Source of the DNA: Methanobrevibacter sp.
GTDB lineage: Archaea > Methanobacteriota > Methanobacteria > Methanobacteriales > Methanobacteriaceae
Reading direction: 5' to 3'
DNA: 11,638 nt
NCBI GenBank assembly: GCA_021442885.1
Contig: JABUVA010000010.1
Coordinates: 8,502 to 20,139 of the forward strand
Part shown: positions 1 to 7,304 of the stretch, piece by piece
Layout: each line of letters starts with the position of its first letter
How positions within the stretch are numbered: position 1 is the first letter of the stretch
Position numbers and translations under genes: made by a program
The notes under the pieces: model-generated
Seen by the model: only the letters and a program-made list of their open reading frames with translations
What the model was told of the DNA's origin: nothing
The model's database searches: none

Positions 1-519
1 TATGAGGATACAAACAATCAAATATATTACAATATAAAAATGCTTAGTTTAAAAGCAAAAAGAGCTATGGAATTATTAAAAAAAGATGGAATTGCAATAT
101 CCGATATGTTTTTTCCAAGTTCCATGTGTTCATACTATATGAAAGACAATAAACTTGATTTAATAGGTATTTGCGATAAAATAGAAATAATTGATGGTGC
201 TTACTACCCTATAATATTTAAAAACAATAGTCCTCCAATGAAAGGTGTTTGGAAGCAGGATGCTATAGAACTAGCTGCACACTCCCTTTTAGTTGAAAGA
301 GAATTTGATTGTGATGTTTTTGTTGGTTTTGTTGAATATCAAAAAATTGATGAACGTAGACCTGTTATAATGGATGTAAATTTAAGAAAAGCTATATTTA
401 ATATATTACATGAAATTAACCAACTTAAACTGCTTAAAAAAGCACCTAAAGTTAAAGTAAATGAAAATAAGTGTAAAATATGTGAATGTAGAAATATATG
501 TTTAGAAGAAAAGGTTTAA
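1..519 (+). CDS. Cas4/RecB-like (DUF83) Fe-S nuclease-family protein, 5' end outside window
   Basis: The frame is open from base 1, and the first in-window ATG (base 40) has no ribosome site before it, so the gene starts left of the window; 172 residues are visible. Numbering from base 1, a GICD segment carries D59 at the place of the RecB-fold aspartate, and PIIFK (70-74) sits where Cas4 proteins have P-V-E-Y-K, so the catalytic glutamate is Ile72 while Lys74 is kept. The later Q-x-x-x-Y motif appears as E90-L-A-A-H94. The C-terminus has C158, C161, C163 and C167, the C-x2-C-x5-C pattern of the Cas4 iron-sulfur cluster plus one extra Cys. Active Cas4 proteins are 5'-3' exonucleases that trim CRISPR prespacers; stand-alone archaeal relatives have unknown roles. 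No cas gene or CRISPR array is visible. The family call is by motif only, and the substitutions suggest weak or lost nuclease activity. It converges on ehbQ with a 4-base overlap. Confidence 0.65.
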   Translation, partial: YEDTNNQIYYNIKMLSLKAKRAMELLKKDGIAISDMFFPSSMCSYYMKDNKLDLIGICDKIEIIDGAYYPIIFKNNSPPMKGVWKQDAIELAAHSLLVEREFDCDVFVGFVEYQKIDERRPVIMDVNLRKAIFNILHEINQLKLLKKAPKVKVNENKCKICECRNICLEEKV

Positions 520-1175
520 AATTTATTATTTCCTTTTAATCTATCCATATCAAAAATAGCTGTATCTGCAATAGCCATTACAGCCATTACCCCTGCCTGA
601 GTAGGATCAGTAACTACTAAATCAACAACCTCTGTAATACTACCAGGCATATTTAATGAAATAATTAGAATATCATTTTCTTTTTTTAATTTTTTAACAA
701 CTTCAGTAATCTCTCCACCCATAAGAGAACCTGCAAGAACTAGAGCATGAATACGTGGCAATCTAGCAATTCCATCAACTGCTTCAGCAATAGCTGCTTC
801 TCCAACTAATGGAATTGTATCTACACCGATTCTTTCTCCACGAATATTATGCCTATCTGCTTCTGTAATAGCTCCTAATGCAACTTGTGAAACCTGTGCA
901 CCGCCACCCATTATAACAATACGCTTTCCATAAATATCATAAGAAGATCCATGAGTTTCAACAGATATAACTTCAGGAACTGTTTTAATATCATCAATTA
1001 ATTTATCAATGTCTTCTACATCTTCAACTTCTAAATTAACTGTTGCAGTATCATTTGAATTAACAAGTAGATGAGTATAAGTAATGTTTACATCATGATT
1101 ACTTAACATTTTAGTAATTTCATTTAAAACATGTTTTTCCTCATCTGTTTTAATAGTAATTGCATAATCTGTCAT
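516..1175 (-). CDS. ehbQ: EhbQ, ACT-domain protein (ACT + DUF5612), last gene of the ehb operon
   Basis: A soluble 219-residue protein with no membrane segment. Residues 1-78 look like an ACT domain, the small-molecule (often amino-acid) sensing fold, with the alternating strand-helix pattern beginning [18 protein letters not shown]. Residues 84-210 form an alpha/beta domain with a glycine-rich turn IVIMGGGAQ (87-95) and a conserved-looking [15 protein letters not shown] (113-127), matching the ACT-DUF5612 architecture of methanogen EhbQ. The gene follows ehbP after one base, with only a weak ribosome site (AAGGC), so its translation is probably coupled to ehbP. It ends the operon; its TAA overlaps the TAA of the convergent Cas4-like gene. 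A regulatory or sensing role is inferred from the ACT domain; no catalytic motif was recognised. The name rests on operon position together with the domain pair. Confidence 0.85.
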   Translation of the reverse strand: MTDYAITIKTDEEKHVLNEITKMLSNHDVNITYTHLLVNSNDTATVNLEVEDVEDIDKLIDDIKTVPEVISVETHGSSYDIYGKRIVIMGGGAQVSQVALGAITEADRHNIRGERIGVDTIPLVGEAAIAEAVDGIARLPRIHALVLAGSLMGGEITEVVKKLKKENDILIISLNMPGSITEVVDLVVTDPTQAGVMAVMAIADTAIFDMDRLKGNNKF

Positions 1176-1176
1176 A

Positions 1177-1431
1177 TTACTGCCTTATCATATCTAATTC
1201 TGCATGTGCTCTTTTCCATAAACTTAAAAAGTTATCTTCTCTTTTTACTGGAATAATATCTAATCCTAAAGCCCTATGTTCTGGAATCCATTCTTTTTCA
1301 AATACAGGAATTTCTACTTTAATTGGCTCTGAAGTTTTATTTACAACAATGAGGTTTCTATAAGGGAAATCCCATTCAACAATATATCCTCCAAGAGCTA
1401 CCATGTGATAGGGTCTCATTACAAACTTCAT
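1177..1431 (-). CDS. ehbP: EhbP, small soluble Ehb hydrogenase subunit
   Basis: An 84-residue soluble protein starting [15 protein letters not shown], with conserved-looking aromatic and proline positions ([15 protein letters not shown], 17-31) and a C-terminal helix (about 67-83). It matches what is known of EhbP, a small protein family (Pfam Ehbp) found next to EhbO in methanogen ehb operons; its biochemical role has not been established. There are no cysteines, so it does not carry an Fe-S cluster, and no membrane segment. The start is well supported: TGAGGTGAT lies three bases before the ATG, and the TGA inside that ribosome site is the stop codon of ehbO, tying the two genes together. 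It is followed by ehbQ after one base. Confidence 0.85.
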   Translation of the reverse strand: MKFVMRPYHMVALGGYIVEWDFPYRNLIVVNKTSEPIKVEIPVFEKEWIPEHRALGLDIIPVKREDNFLSLWKRAHAELDMIRQ

Positions 1432-1440
1432 ATAATCACC

Positions 1441-2439
1441 TCATAATACTCCAAGTGCAATAGCTAAAACTCCAAGTAAACTTGCAACTACAGACACTGG
1501 TAATAATTGTCTATTTGTAAATACTGGTGAGAATGCTGAGAAGATTCCCATAGCTAATACAAAGATTAAAGCAACAATTATGTTTAAAATTATTCCCCAT
1601 GAGAATAAATTAGTTGGAATTCCAATGAATAACAATGAAAACAATGCTGCAAGAGTAAACATTAAAAATCCTCTTGTAATGAAGACTATTCCTCTGTATT
1701 TAGCTGCATATTCCATATATGGTCCTTCAATAACATCTGATTTAGCTTTAATAAATGAAAATGGATATTCATTTAAAACAATCATATATCCTAAGAAGAA
1801 TACAACTGCTGCAATCATACCTGAAACTGTAAATAAGTAAGGTCCATGGATATGTTGATATTCAACGATTTTTTCAAGGAAAATACTTCCAGATTGAGCT
1901 ACTGGTCCAAATAATGCTAAGTATAATGGAAATGAACCATAGGTAATCATTCTTAAAGATCTTTTAGCACTTATATCTTCAATAAAAGATCTTGTAACAT
2001 CAAGGTTTACTCCACCTTTTACAAGGTCTGGAAATGGCATTCTAACAGACATTACTGATTTTGATAATGCTCCCATTAACACATAACAAATTTCCTCAAC
2101 TTTAAGTAGTCCAATAATAGCTATTAAACTAGATAAAGCTGGAATATAAAATGCCTGTGGTGTTAAAGCTATTAAAATAACAAGAACCACTATAAAACAA
2201 ACAACAGGCAATGCTTTAAATAATCCTGGAACTGGAGATGATGGTTTTATATTATCTTTAAAAGCAAATTTAATTGGTGCCATAATCCCTGGAGAAGTTA
2301 CAGGTGGCCCTATTCTTTGTTGAATTCTTGCATGTACATATTTTCTTTCAATACCTGGCAAAAAGGTACTTACAATAAAACATACAATAACTGTAACAAT
2401 TAGTGCTAAGATTCCAAATATAATTGTATCTATTGTCAT
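1441..2439 (-). CDS. ehbO: EhbO, NuoH-like membrane anchor subunit
   Basis: A 332-residue integral membrane protein of about eight helices, of the NuoH/complex I subunit 1 family (NADHdh). The family signature after helix 1 is clear: ERKYVHARIQQRIGPP at 31-46. The second conserved loop, YPFSFIKAKSDVIEGPYMEY at 225-244, corresponds to the P-F-D-x-x-E-A-E...G-x-x-x-E-Y loop of NuoH. The charged stretch around EEICYVLMGALSK (115-127) matches the helix with conserved glutamate. In complex I and group 4 hydrogenases this subunit links the hydrogenase-like peripheral arm to the ion-translocating membrane arm; here it would connect EhbM/EhbN to the antiporter-like subunits. The start ATG follows GGAGAT; the gap after ehbN is three bases. 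Its TGA stop lies inside the ribosome site of ehbP. Confidence 0.92.
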   Translation of the reverse strand: MTIDTIIFGILALIVTVIVCFIVSTFLPGIERKYVHARIQQRIGPPVTSPGIMAPIKFAFKDNIKPSSPVPGLFKALPVVCFIVVLVILIALTPQAFYIPALSSLIAIIGLLKVEEICYVLMGALSKSVMSVRMPFPDLVKGGVNLDVTRSFIEDISAKRSLRMITYGSFPLYLALFGPVAQSGSIFLEKIVEYQHIHGPYLFTVSGMIAAVVFFLGYMIVLNEYPFSFIKAKSDVIEGPYMEYAAKYRGIVFITRGFLMFTLAALFSLLFIGIPTNLFSWGIILNIIVALIFVLAMGIFSAFSPVFTNRQLLPVSVVASLLGVLAIALGVL

Positions 2440-2442
2440 TTT

Positions 2443-3570
2443 CTATCTCCTAATTATTTCAATTGCTCTATCTGTACATGTAAAACATGGGTCACATTGA
2501 ACAATAGCTAATTGTGCATCTGTTACTTGATCACCAATACATGCATATTGCATTGCTCCAATATTTGCCATAGATGGAGTTCTAATAATACAATGCCTTA
2601 CTTTTCCATTTTCAATTGCATATGAGTGATAGAGTGTTCCTCTTGGAACTTCAATATAGCTATCTGTTATATCTGTATCAACCATTTCCCAATCATGATT
2701 TACTACTTTTCCTTCAGGTAATTGGTCAATAACTTGTCTTACAATTTTTATTGCTTCAAATGATTCTAATGCCCTAACTATTAAGTTAGATTTAACATCT
2801 CCATCAGGTTGTGTTATTATATTAAAGTCAAATGGTTCATATTCACTCATACGTGTTCTTAAGTCGTTTGGAACACCTGTTGCTCTTAGTGAAGGTCCTG
2901 TTACTGCTAATTTTAAAGCTTGTTTTTGAGGTAGTACTCCAATACCTGTTATCCTACTCATTATTATGTTATCTGCAGTAAATCTTTTTACAAAATCTGT
3001 TAGACCTGCTTCTATAGTATCCATTCCTTCAATAATTCTTTGAATTCTATTATCATCAAGATCACATCTAGGACGTACTCCTCCAAGAACAGAACAACCA
3101 TATTGTACTCTGTTTCCTCCTACCATACTTAAGAGTTCCATTACAGTTTCTCTTAGGTAGAAAACTCTCATTGAAAATGTTTCATGTGAGAGTACTTCAC
3201 AACCATGTGCTAAATAAAGGAAGTGACTATGTAAACGTTCAAGTTCAGACATAAGTACTCGAATAAATTGAGCTCTCTCTGGAACTTCGATACCAAGACC
3301 TAATTCTCCTGTTCTACAAGAGTTCCATATATGTGAGTTAGAACAAATTCCACAAATTTTCTCAGTAAGTGCATTTGCTTTTTCAACTGGTAAACCCTCC
3401 ATTATTCTTTCAACCCCTCTATGGTTTACACCAATTGTAATCTCAGCTTCACGAACTATCTCATCTTCAACAAATAATCTTAACCTATATGGTTCTAAAG
3501 CTGCAGGGTGAACAGTACCTAATGGAATTTCTGTTTCAATAACATTACTATTTGGTATTTTTTCATCCAT
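2443..3570 (-). CDS. ehbN: EhbN, [NiFe]-hydrogenase large (catalytic) subunit
   Basis: A 375-residue catalytic subunit of a group 4 [NiFe]-hydrogenase. It should hold the Ni-Fe centre where H2 is split or formed, passing electrons to EhbM. Both nickel-binding motifs are visible: CGIC at C73-C76, in [10 protein letters not shown], and DPCFTC with C362 and C365. The [10 protein letters not shown] segment (50-59) is also typical. The protein ends ten residues after C365 with [10 protein letters not shown]. The histidine after which many [NiFe]-hydrogenases are cleaved is not in the usual DPCxxCxxH place, and there is no long tail, so C-terminal proteolytic maturation may not occur. The ATG follows GGGAGGT and lies 18 bases after ehbM. 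No nickel-chaperone (hyp) genes lie in the window, so maturation factors must be encoded elsewhere. Confidence 0.95.
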   Translation of the reverse strand: MDEKIPNSNVIETEIPLGTVHPAALEPYRLRLFVEDEIVREAEITIGVNHRGVERIMEGLPVEKANALTEKICGICSNSHIWNSCRTGELGLGIEVPERAQFIRVLMSELERLHSHFLYLAHGCEVLSHETFSMRVFYLRETVMELLSMVGGNRVQYGCSVLGGVRPRCDLDDNRIQRIIEGMDTIEAGLTDFVKRFTADNIIMSRITGIGVLPQKQALKLAVTGPSLRATGVPNDLRTRMSEYEPFDFNIITQPDGDVKSNLIVRALESFEAIKIVRQVIDQLPEGKVVNHDWEMVDTDITDSYIEVPRGTLYHSYAIENGKVRHCIIRTPSMANIGAMQYACIGDQVTDAQLAIVQCDPCFTCTDRAIEIIRR

Positions 3571-3588
3571 ATTAAACCTCCCTTTATA

Positions 3589-4035
3589 TTAATCTTGCTC
3601 CAGTAATTTTGGTAAAACTGACACTAAACCAGATAAAACATCTTGTGGCCTTACAGCACAACCAGGCACTTTTGCATCAACTGGAATAACTTTATCAACA
3701 GGTCCTTCAATTTCTTCAGAAGGAATATCTCCATGAATATTATTATAAACTCCACCCATCAATGCACAGCCACCAGCTGCAATTACAATTTTTGGATCTG
3801 GAATAGCTTCATAAATTGCTTCTAAAGGTTTTTTGTTTAAAGCAGTTACAGGCCCTGTAACCACTAATACATCAGCTTCACGAGGATTCCATGTTAAAAA
3901 AACCTTGTATTGTTCAGCATCAAATCTTGGTGATAAAACTGAATTAACAATTTCAATATCACACCCATTACATCCACCAGTATAAACTAACATGAGATGT
4001 ATTGCTCTTTTTCTTGCAAATGATTTAATTCCCAT
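3589..4035 (-). CDS. ehbM: EhbM, [NiFe]-hydrogenase small subunit
   Basis: A 148-residue electron-transfer subunit that holds the cluster nearest the Ni-Fe site. All four ligands expected for one proximal [4Fe-4S] cluster are present: C22 and C25 in [11 protein letters not shown]90 in [10 protein letters not shown], and C126 in VPGCAVRP. The length and the lack of further cysteine motifs fit the short NuoB-like small subunits of energy-converting hydrogenases, which lack the medial and distal clusters and the Tat signal of periplasmic enzymes. It should sit on the cytoplasmic side of the membrane, bound to EhbN and EhbO. The ATG is preceded by GGGAGGAT; the gap after ehbL is 12 bases and the ehbL stop abuts the ribosome site. 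Confidence 0.95.
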   Translation of the reverse strand: MGIKSFARKRAIHLMLVYTGGCNGCDIEIVNSVLSPRFDAEQYKVFLTWNPREADVLVVTGPVTALNKKPLEAIYEAIPDPKIVIAAGGCALMGGVYNNIHGDIPSEEIEGPVDKVIPVDAKVPGCAVRPQDVLSGLVSVLPKLLEQD

Positions 4036-4047
4036 ATAATCCTCCCT

Positions 4048-4533
4048 TTAATCCTCTTTATTTTTAATAATAGTTTTATCTGATAAATATTTTGAAATAA
4101 CCTTAAGTTTATCTTCAGATATTTTAACAGGCATATTTAACAAGTCTGAAACTTCAATATGTTGCTGACCAACAGAATTTGGATGTATTGTTCCTTTAAG
4201 ACCAAACAATGCATAAACTGGACAGAAATCATGACAATAATAACATACAATGCATTTTAAAGAATCAAGCTCAGGGATTTCAGTTTTAACCCATTGATCA
4301 GTTAATTTAACAGGACTAGCTAAAGCTTTCATTTCAATAGCTCCTGTTGGACAAACATTAGCACATCCAGCACAGCCAATACAAGCATCAGCATCTAATG
4401 TTTCCTCTTGAACAACATTACCAGTAGCTATTTGTCTTCTTAACTCCATATCTGTTACTCTATCAGCAGCAAAAAATATTCTTTTAAAGTTAGAAAATGC
4501 TCCATTTAAAGCTATTTTAAGTAAATCTTTCAT
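4048..4533 (-). CDS. ehbL: EhbL, two-[4Fe-4S] ferredoxin-like subunit
   Basis: A 161-residue NuoI-like electron-transfer subunit. The first motif is C51-x2-C54-x2-C57-x3-C61-P and the second is C94-x2-C97-x2-C100-x3-C104-P, so two [4Fe-4S] clusters are predicted. They are separated by an unusually long linker of about 32 residues. The N-terminal 35 residues are basic and amphipathic (MKDLLKIALNGAF...), as in subunits that lie against the membrane arm. A C-terminal extension from about 105 to 161 has no cysteines. It probably passes electrons between EhbM and ferredoxin or EhbK. The ATG directly follows the TAA of ehbK with no gap; its ribosome site (GAGGGT) lies inside the end of ehbK, so translation is likely coupled. 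Confidence 0.92.
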   Translation of the reverse strand: MKDLLKIALNGAFSNFKRIFFAADRVTDMELRRQIATGNVVQEETLDADACIGCAGCANVCPTGAIEMKALASPVKLTDQWVKTEIPELDSLKCIVCYYCHDFCPVYALFGLKGTIHPNSVGQQHIEVSDLLNMPVKISEDKLKVISKYLSDKTIIKNKED

Positions 4534-5943
4534 TTAAATACCCTCTGTTGAATCTTTAAACTTTCTCTCGAAGATAAATGAATTAGCAGGACATGCATTA
4601 ACACAAGCACTACAGTAAACACAATTTTCTTCATTAACTTCAAATCCATTATCAGTTTGATTAATTGCTTCATAAGGACATGCTTCATAACATAAACCAC
4701 ATTTAATACATATTCTTTGGTCAATAGTATTGAAACCTTCTTTAACAACTTTTTTATCTAATGTAGTTCTTGGAATTGCATCAACAGGACAGTAAACAGA
4801 ACATTTACCACATAAAATACATTTATCTAAATCTACTTTAATATCTCCTCTGTTAAATTCCATTGCATCCTTAGGACATACTTCAACACAAGTTCCGCAG
4901 GAAATACACTCTTCAGAGATAGAACCATCCCATTTATCAACTATGTATTTTCTTGCATTATAAACATCACAAACTTGAACACATAAACCACAACTTACAC
5001 AAAAGCCTTTAAGGGCAGGATGAGCATTACCTGTGTTTTCATCAAAAATAACCATTGAATTATTCTCTCCAAGAGTAGAAACTGGACAGATATCAATTGA
5101 TTTTTTATGACTAGTTTTTACATTTGTAACATCTTTTGAAGGATCATATCTCTGTTTATCATCAATTCTAATCATTGAACCATTTTCAGATGTATCAGCA
5201 CATAAACCACAATTAACACAACTAACAATTGTTCCTTCTTGCTCTGTATTAAGTTTATTAATCTTAACTATGAAATCACTAACAGAAATTGCATCATGAG
5301 GACATGCATCAATACAATTTAAACAAACAGTACAACTATCATTATTTATAATTAAATGTTTGTTAATAGAGTCATTAGGACATGCATCAATACAAAGTCT
5401 ACATTCTGTACAAATTCCTTCATCACGTTGATTTTTAACTATAATTGCCTCAGTTGGACAGTAATCAGCACATCTTCCACAAAATATACAATCATTTATA
5501 TCAGTTCCAAAGTAAGCTCTTGTAACTTCAGTTTTAGTAGAAACCTCTGGATTTTTATATGTAGGCAATGTAACATTTAATGATTTAATAAACTCCATTT
5601 GTTTTTCTTCATTAGCCTCAAATCCATCTACTCTAGATTTTGTTGGACATGCATCAACACAAACTCCACAACGTGAGCAAATACCATAAACAACACTATC
5701 AATAATACTAATGTTATTAGTAGGACAGTTGTACATACAAATACCACAAGCATTACACTTAGTTTTATCTACAACATAACCTCCATAGCTATTAATAAAA
5801 ATAGCATCATTAGGACAATTTTTATAACAAGCACCACAGGTAAGACAACTAAATGCTTTACCTCCAGTAAGCTTAATAGCTTTTGTAGGACATTTTTTAA
5901 TACATTCTCCTATTCCATCACATGTATTTGTTGATAAAAACAT
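4534..5943 (-). CDS. ehbK: EhbK, polyferredoxin with 13 cysteine motifs
   Basis: A 469-residue polyferredoxin built from ferredoxin-like repeats, expected to relay or store low-potential electrons for the Ehb complex. Motifs of the form C-x2-C-x2-C-x3-C(P) begin at C33, C63, C89, C152, C178, C204, C315, C346, C375, C412 and C441: eleven complete sets. Two more are irregular. The first (C8, C14, C18) has Ile11 where a cysteine is expected. The eighth starts C242-x2-C245-x2-C248, but its fourth cysteine, C286-P, comes only after a 37-residue insertion. The set at C315 ends C325-D rather than C-P. This gives at least 11 and up to 13 clusters. A cysteine-free spacer lies at 101-151. The start is firm: AGGAGGT precedes the ATG, 17 bases after ehbJ. 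It abuts ehbL. Confidence 0.95.
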   Translation of the reverse strand: MFLSTNTCDGIGECIKKCPTKAIKLTGGKAFSCLTCGACYKNCPNDAIFINSYGGYVVDKTKCNACGICMYNCPTNNISIIDSVVYGICSRCGVCVDACPTKSRVDGFEANEEKQMEFIKSLNVTLPTYKNPEVSTKTEVTRAYFGTDINDCIFCGRCADYCPTEAIIVKNQRDEGICTECRLCIDACPNDSINKHLIINNDSCTVCLNCIDACPHDAISVSDFIVKINKLNTEQEGTIVSCVNCGLCADTSENGSMIRIDDKQRYDPSKDVTNVKTSHKKSIDICPVSTLGENNSMVIFDENTGNAHPALKGFCVSCGLCVQVCDVYNARKYIVDKWDGSISEECISCGTCVEVCPKDAMEFNRGDIKVDLDKCILCGKCSVYCPVDAIPRTTLDKKVVKEGFNTIDQRICIKCGLCYEACPYEAINQTDNGFEVNEENCVYCSACVNACPANSFIFERKFKDSTEGI

Positions 5944-5960
5944 AATAAACCTCCTACAAA

Positions 5961-6221
5961 TTAATTACTACTCCCTCTTGCGAATAAAAATTTACCTAAT
6001 AAAACACCTATTAACGCTGCTAAAAAGGCTGTGGATAAAGTTGTATCATTATAATATGGGAATTGGCCAAGTAGCCATGCAAAAATAATTCCAACAATTA
6101 AAATAACAACATAAGATCCAGTAGTAAAATTAACACCAGATATAGGATTATTTTTAACTTGTGAACCTAAAATTAAACCAAATATAAAACCAAATATAAT
6201 TGGACCAAAATTTAATATCAT
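5961..6221 (-). CDS. ehbJ: EhbJ, small membrane subunit
   Basis: An 86-residue protein with three predicted membrane helices (about 3-20, 35-52 and 64-81) and a short polar C-terminus ending ARGSSN. The loop between helices 2 and 3 (QFPYYNDTT) would face one side of the membrane. I identify it as EhbJ from its size, its hydrophobic pattern and its position between the MnhB-like EhbI and the polyferredoxin EhbK; no motif of known function is visible. A structural part of the membrane arm is inferred. TGAGGTGA lies before the ATG, and the TGA in it is the stop of ehbI, so the two genes share this site. The gap to ehbK is 17 bases. Confidence 0.8.
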   Translation of the reverse strand: MILNFGPIIFGFIFGLILGSQVKNNPISGVNFTTGSYVVILIVGIIFAWLLGQFPYYNDTTLSTAFLAALIGVLLGKFLFARGSSN

Positions 6222-6230
6222 AAATTCACC

Positions 6231-6701
6231 TCATTCCTCACTAAACTTTTTAAATCCTGCAAATGCTATTACAATTGCACTTAATCCAACAAACACTTTC
6301 AAACCAACAAAAATATTAAGATAAGGAATAATTCCCGCATTAGTAACATCTGGATAATGGAAAATATTGCGGATAACTGTTGGAACAACATTAGAGATAT
6401 CTGAACCTACATTATATAAAAATGATCCTGCTACAAATAAACCAACTAAACCAAATATAATAAACATTAATGCTCCGAAATTTTCCAAAATATCAATATA
6501 TAAATGTGAAAATTTAATAGGAGATCCATCAATACCATAAATAAACACTGAAAGGATTACTCCAGCTGCAATCATTGCACCTCCTTGGAATCCTCCACCA
6601 GGAGTAATATGGCCTCCAAGAATGGTCATTACACCTAAACAAAATAGGAGAATTGCAATAGGAACTCCAATAAGTTTTAAAATTATACTTCCTTGACTCA
6701 T
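6231..6701 (-). CDS. ehbI: EhbI, MnhB-like antiporter-module subunit
   Basis: A 156-residue membrane protein of the MnhB/MrpB family. The family signature is the first-loop segment [15 protein letters not shown] (29-43), with H31 and the glycine-rich PGGGFQGG turn. Four hydrophobic stretches follow the family layout (about 9-28, 41-55, 76-94 and 129-150). The soluble loop between helices 3 and 4 (about 97-125) is longer than I would expect from bacterial MnhB. In Mrp antiporters and group 4 hydrogenases this subunit belongs to the sodium/proton-handling part of the membrane arm. The start ATG overlaps the TGA of ehbH as ATGA and is preceded by GGGGGTAA; the SD core is five Gs rather than GGAGG. 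Confidence 0.88.
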   Translation of the reverse strand: MSQGSIILKLIGVPIAILLFCLGVMTILGGHITPGGGFQGGAMIAAGVILSVFIYGIDGSPIKFSHLYIDILENFGALMFIIFGLVGLFVAGSFLYNVGSDISNVVPTVIRNIFHYPDVTNAGIIPYLNIFVGLKVFVGLSAIVIAFAGFKKFSEE

Positions 6702-6976
6702 TCTTCTTTACCCCCTAATTTACCTCTTCCAAATACTAGTAAAACTATTAAACCAGCAGTTAATAAAATCAATGATTCACCAAGAGTATCATAACCTCTA
6801 AAATCAAATATAACAACAGTTACTAAATTTGGAGCTATATCAGTTCCTAAAGTATTATAAATATTACTTACACCTGGAACAATCATTTTACTTAAATGGA
6901 ACAAAGAATCCAAAAGAGTAATTGAAAATATAGCAACAGCAACAGTAGCTATTAAATTTCTAATTCCTTTAGACAT
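6698..6976 (-). CDS. ehbH: EhbH, MbhE / MnhA C-terminal-like membrane subunit
   Basis: A 92-residue membrane protein with the segment [14 protein letters not shown] (55-68), the signature seen at the C-terminal part of MnhA/MrpA and in the separate MbhE subunit of Mbh-type hydrogenases. It has two or three membrane helices (about 5-25 and 67-82) joined by a soluble loop. A longer reading from a TTG at 7003 is possible (101 residues), but that codon has no ribosome site and would overlap ehbG by 35 bases. The ATG at 6976 follows GGGGGT with a six-base spacer and overlaps ehbG by only 8 bases, so I chose it. It overlaps ehbI as ATGA. A role in the ion-translocating module follows from the family; the exact ion is not known from sequence. 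Confidence 0.85.
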   Translation of the reverse strand: MSKGIRNLIATVAVAIFSITLLDSLFHLSKMIVPGVSNIYNTLGTDIAPNLVTVVIFDFRGYDTLGESLILLTAGLIVLLVFGRGKLGGKEE

Positions 6977-7304
6977 ATGCAGACCCCCAGTAAATAAATA
7001 CAATAATAATTGCTAAGGTTAAAATACCATAAAATATCATCTTGTTTAGCGAATCTTCCTGCTCTGATTTAAATTTAGGTATTAGAGGCATGTTAACAAC
7101 TAAAATAATAGCTAATATTAATACAACAATTCCTGAAAGTAAAATATTTACATGCCTTATTAAAAGAGCAACTAAACAGAAAGATACTATTAAAAGAAAT
7201 TCTGCTGCTAAAGTTCCTGAAACATCACTATTACTTACAGGACCTCCAGAAAATAGCTGTTTGAATTTTTTAACAGCTTCAAAGAATTTATCATACAACC
7301 ACAT
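6969..7304 (-). CDS. ehbG: EhbG, small membrane subunit
   Basis: A 111-residue protein with a basic amphipathic N-terminus ([18 protein letters not shown]) followed by three predicted membrane helices (about 33-50, 53-72 and 90-107). The cytosolic loop [13 protein letters not shown] (76-88) is charged. Family identity is by position in the operon, between the MnhD-like EhbF and the MbhE-like EhbH, and by size; I see no motif that gives a function. It has no clear counterpart that I can name in the Mrp antiporter, so it is probably an Ehb-specific part of the membrane arm. The ATG directly follows the TAG of ehbF and is preceded by AGGAGGT nine bases away. Its 3' end overlaps ehbH by 8 bases. 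Confidence 0.78.
   Translation of the reverse strand: MWLYDKFFEAVKKFKQLFSGGPVSNSDVSGTLAAEFLLIVSFCLVALLIRHVNILLSGIVVLILAIILVVNMPLIPKFKSEQEDSLNKMIFYGILTLAIIIVFIYWGSAYV

Noticed and set aside
1..519. A CRISPR-Cas locus suggested by the Cas4-like gene
   Set aside because: No repeat-spacer array and no other cas gene is visible; stand-alone Cas4-like genes are common in archaea. The sequence left of the window cannot be judged.
1160..1840. + strand open frames opposite ehbP, ehbQ and ehbO
   Set aside because: They mirror real genes, cross gene junctions and lack ribosome sites.
4530..4748. Open frame of 72 codons on the minus strand inside ehbK
   Set aside because: It lies in a different frame of the cysteine-rich ehbK sequence and has composition typical of a shadow frame (Val, Leu and Lys runs); ehbK itself is clearly the coding frame.
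3643..5580. + strand open frames opposite ehbM and ehbK
   Set aside because: The translated sequences are rich in Asn, Thr, Ser and Cys as expected from reversed coding DNA, with no recognisable domain.
6977..7003. TTG at 7003 as start of ehbH
   Set aside because: No ribosome site precedes it and it would overlap ehbG by 35 bases, while ATG at 6976 has GGGGGT six bases upstream.
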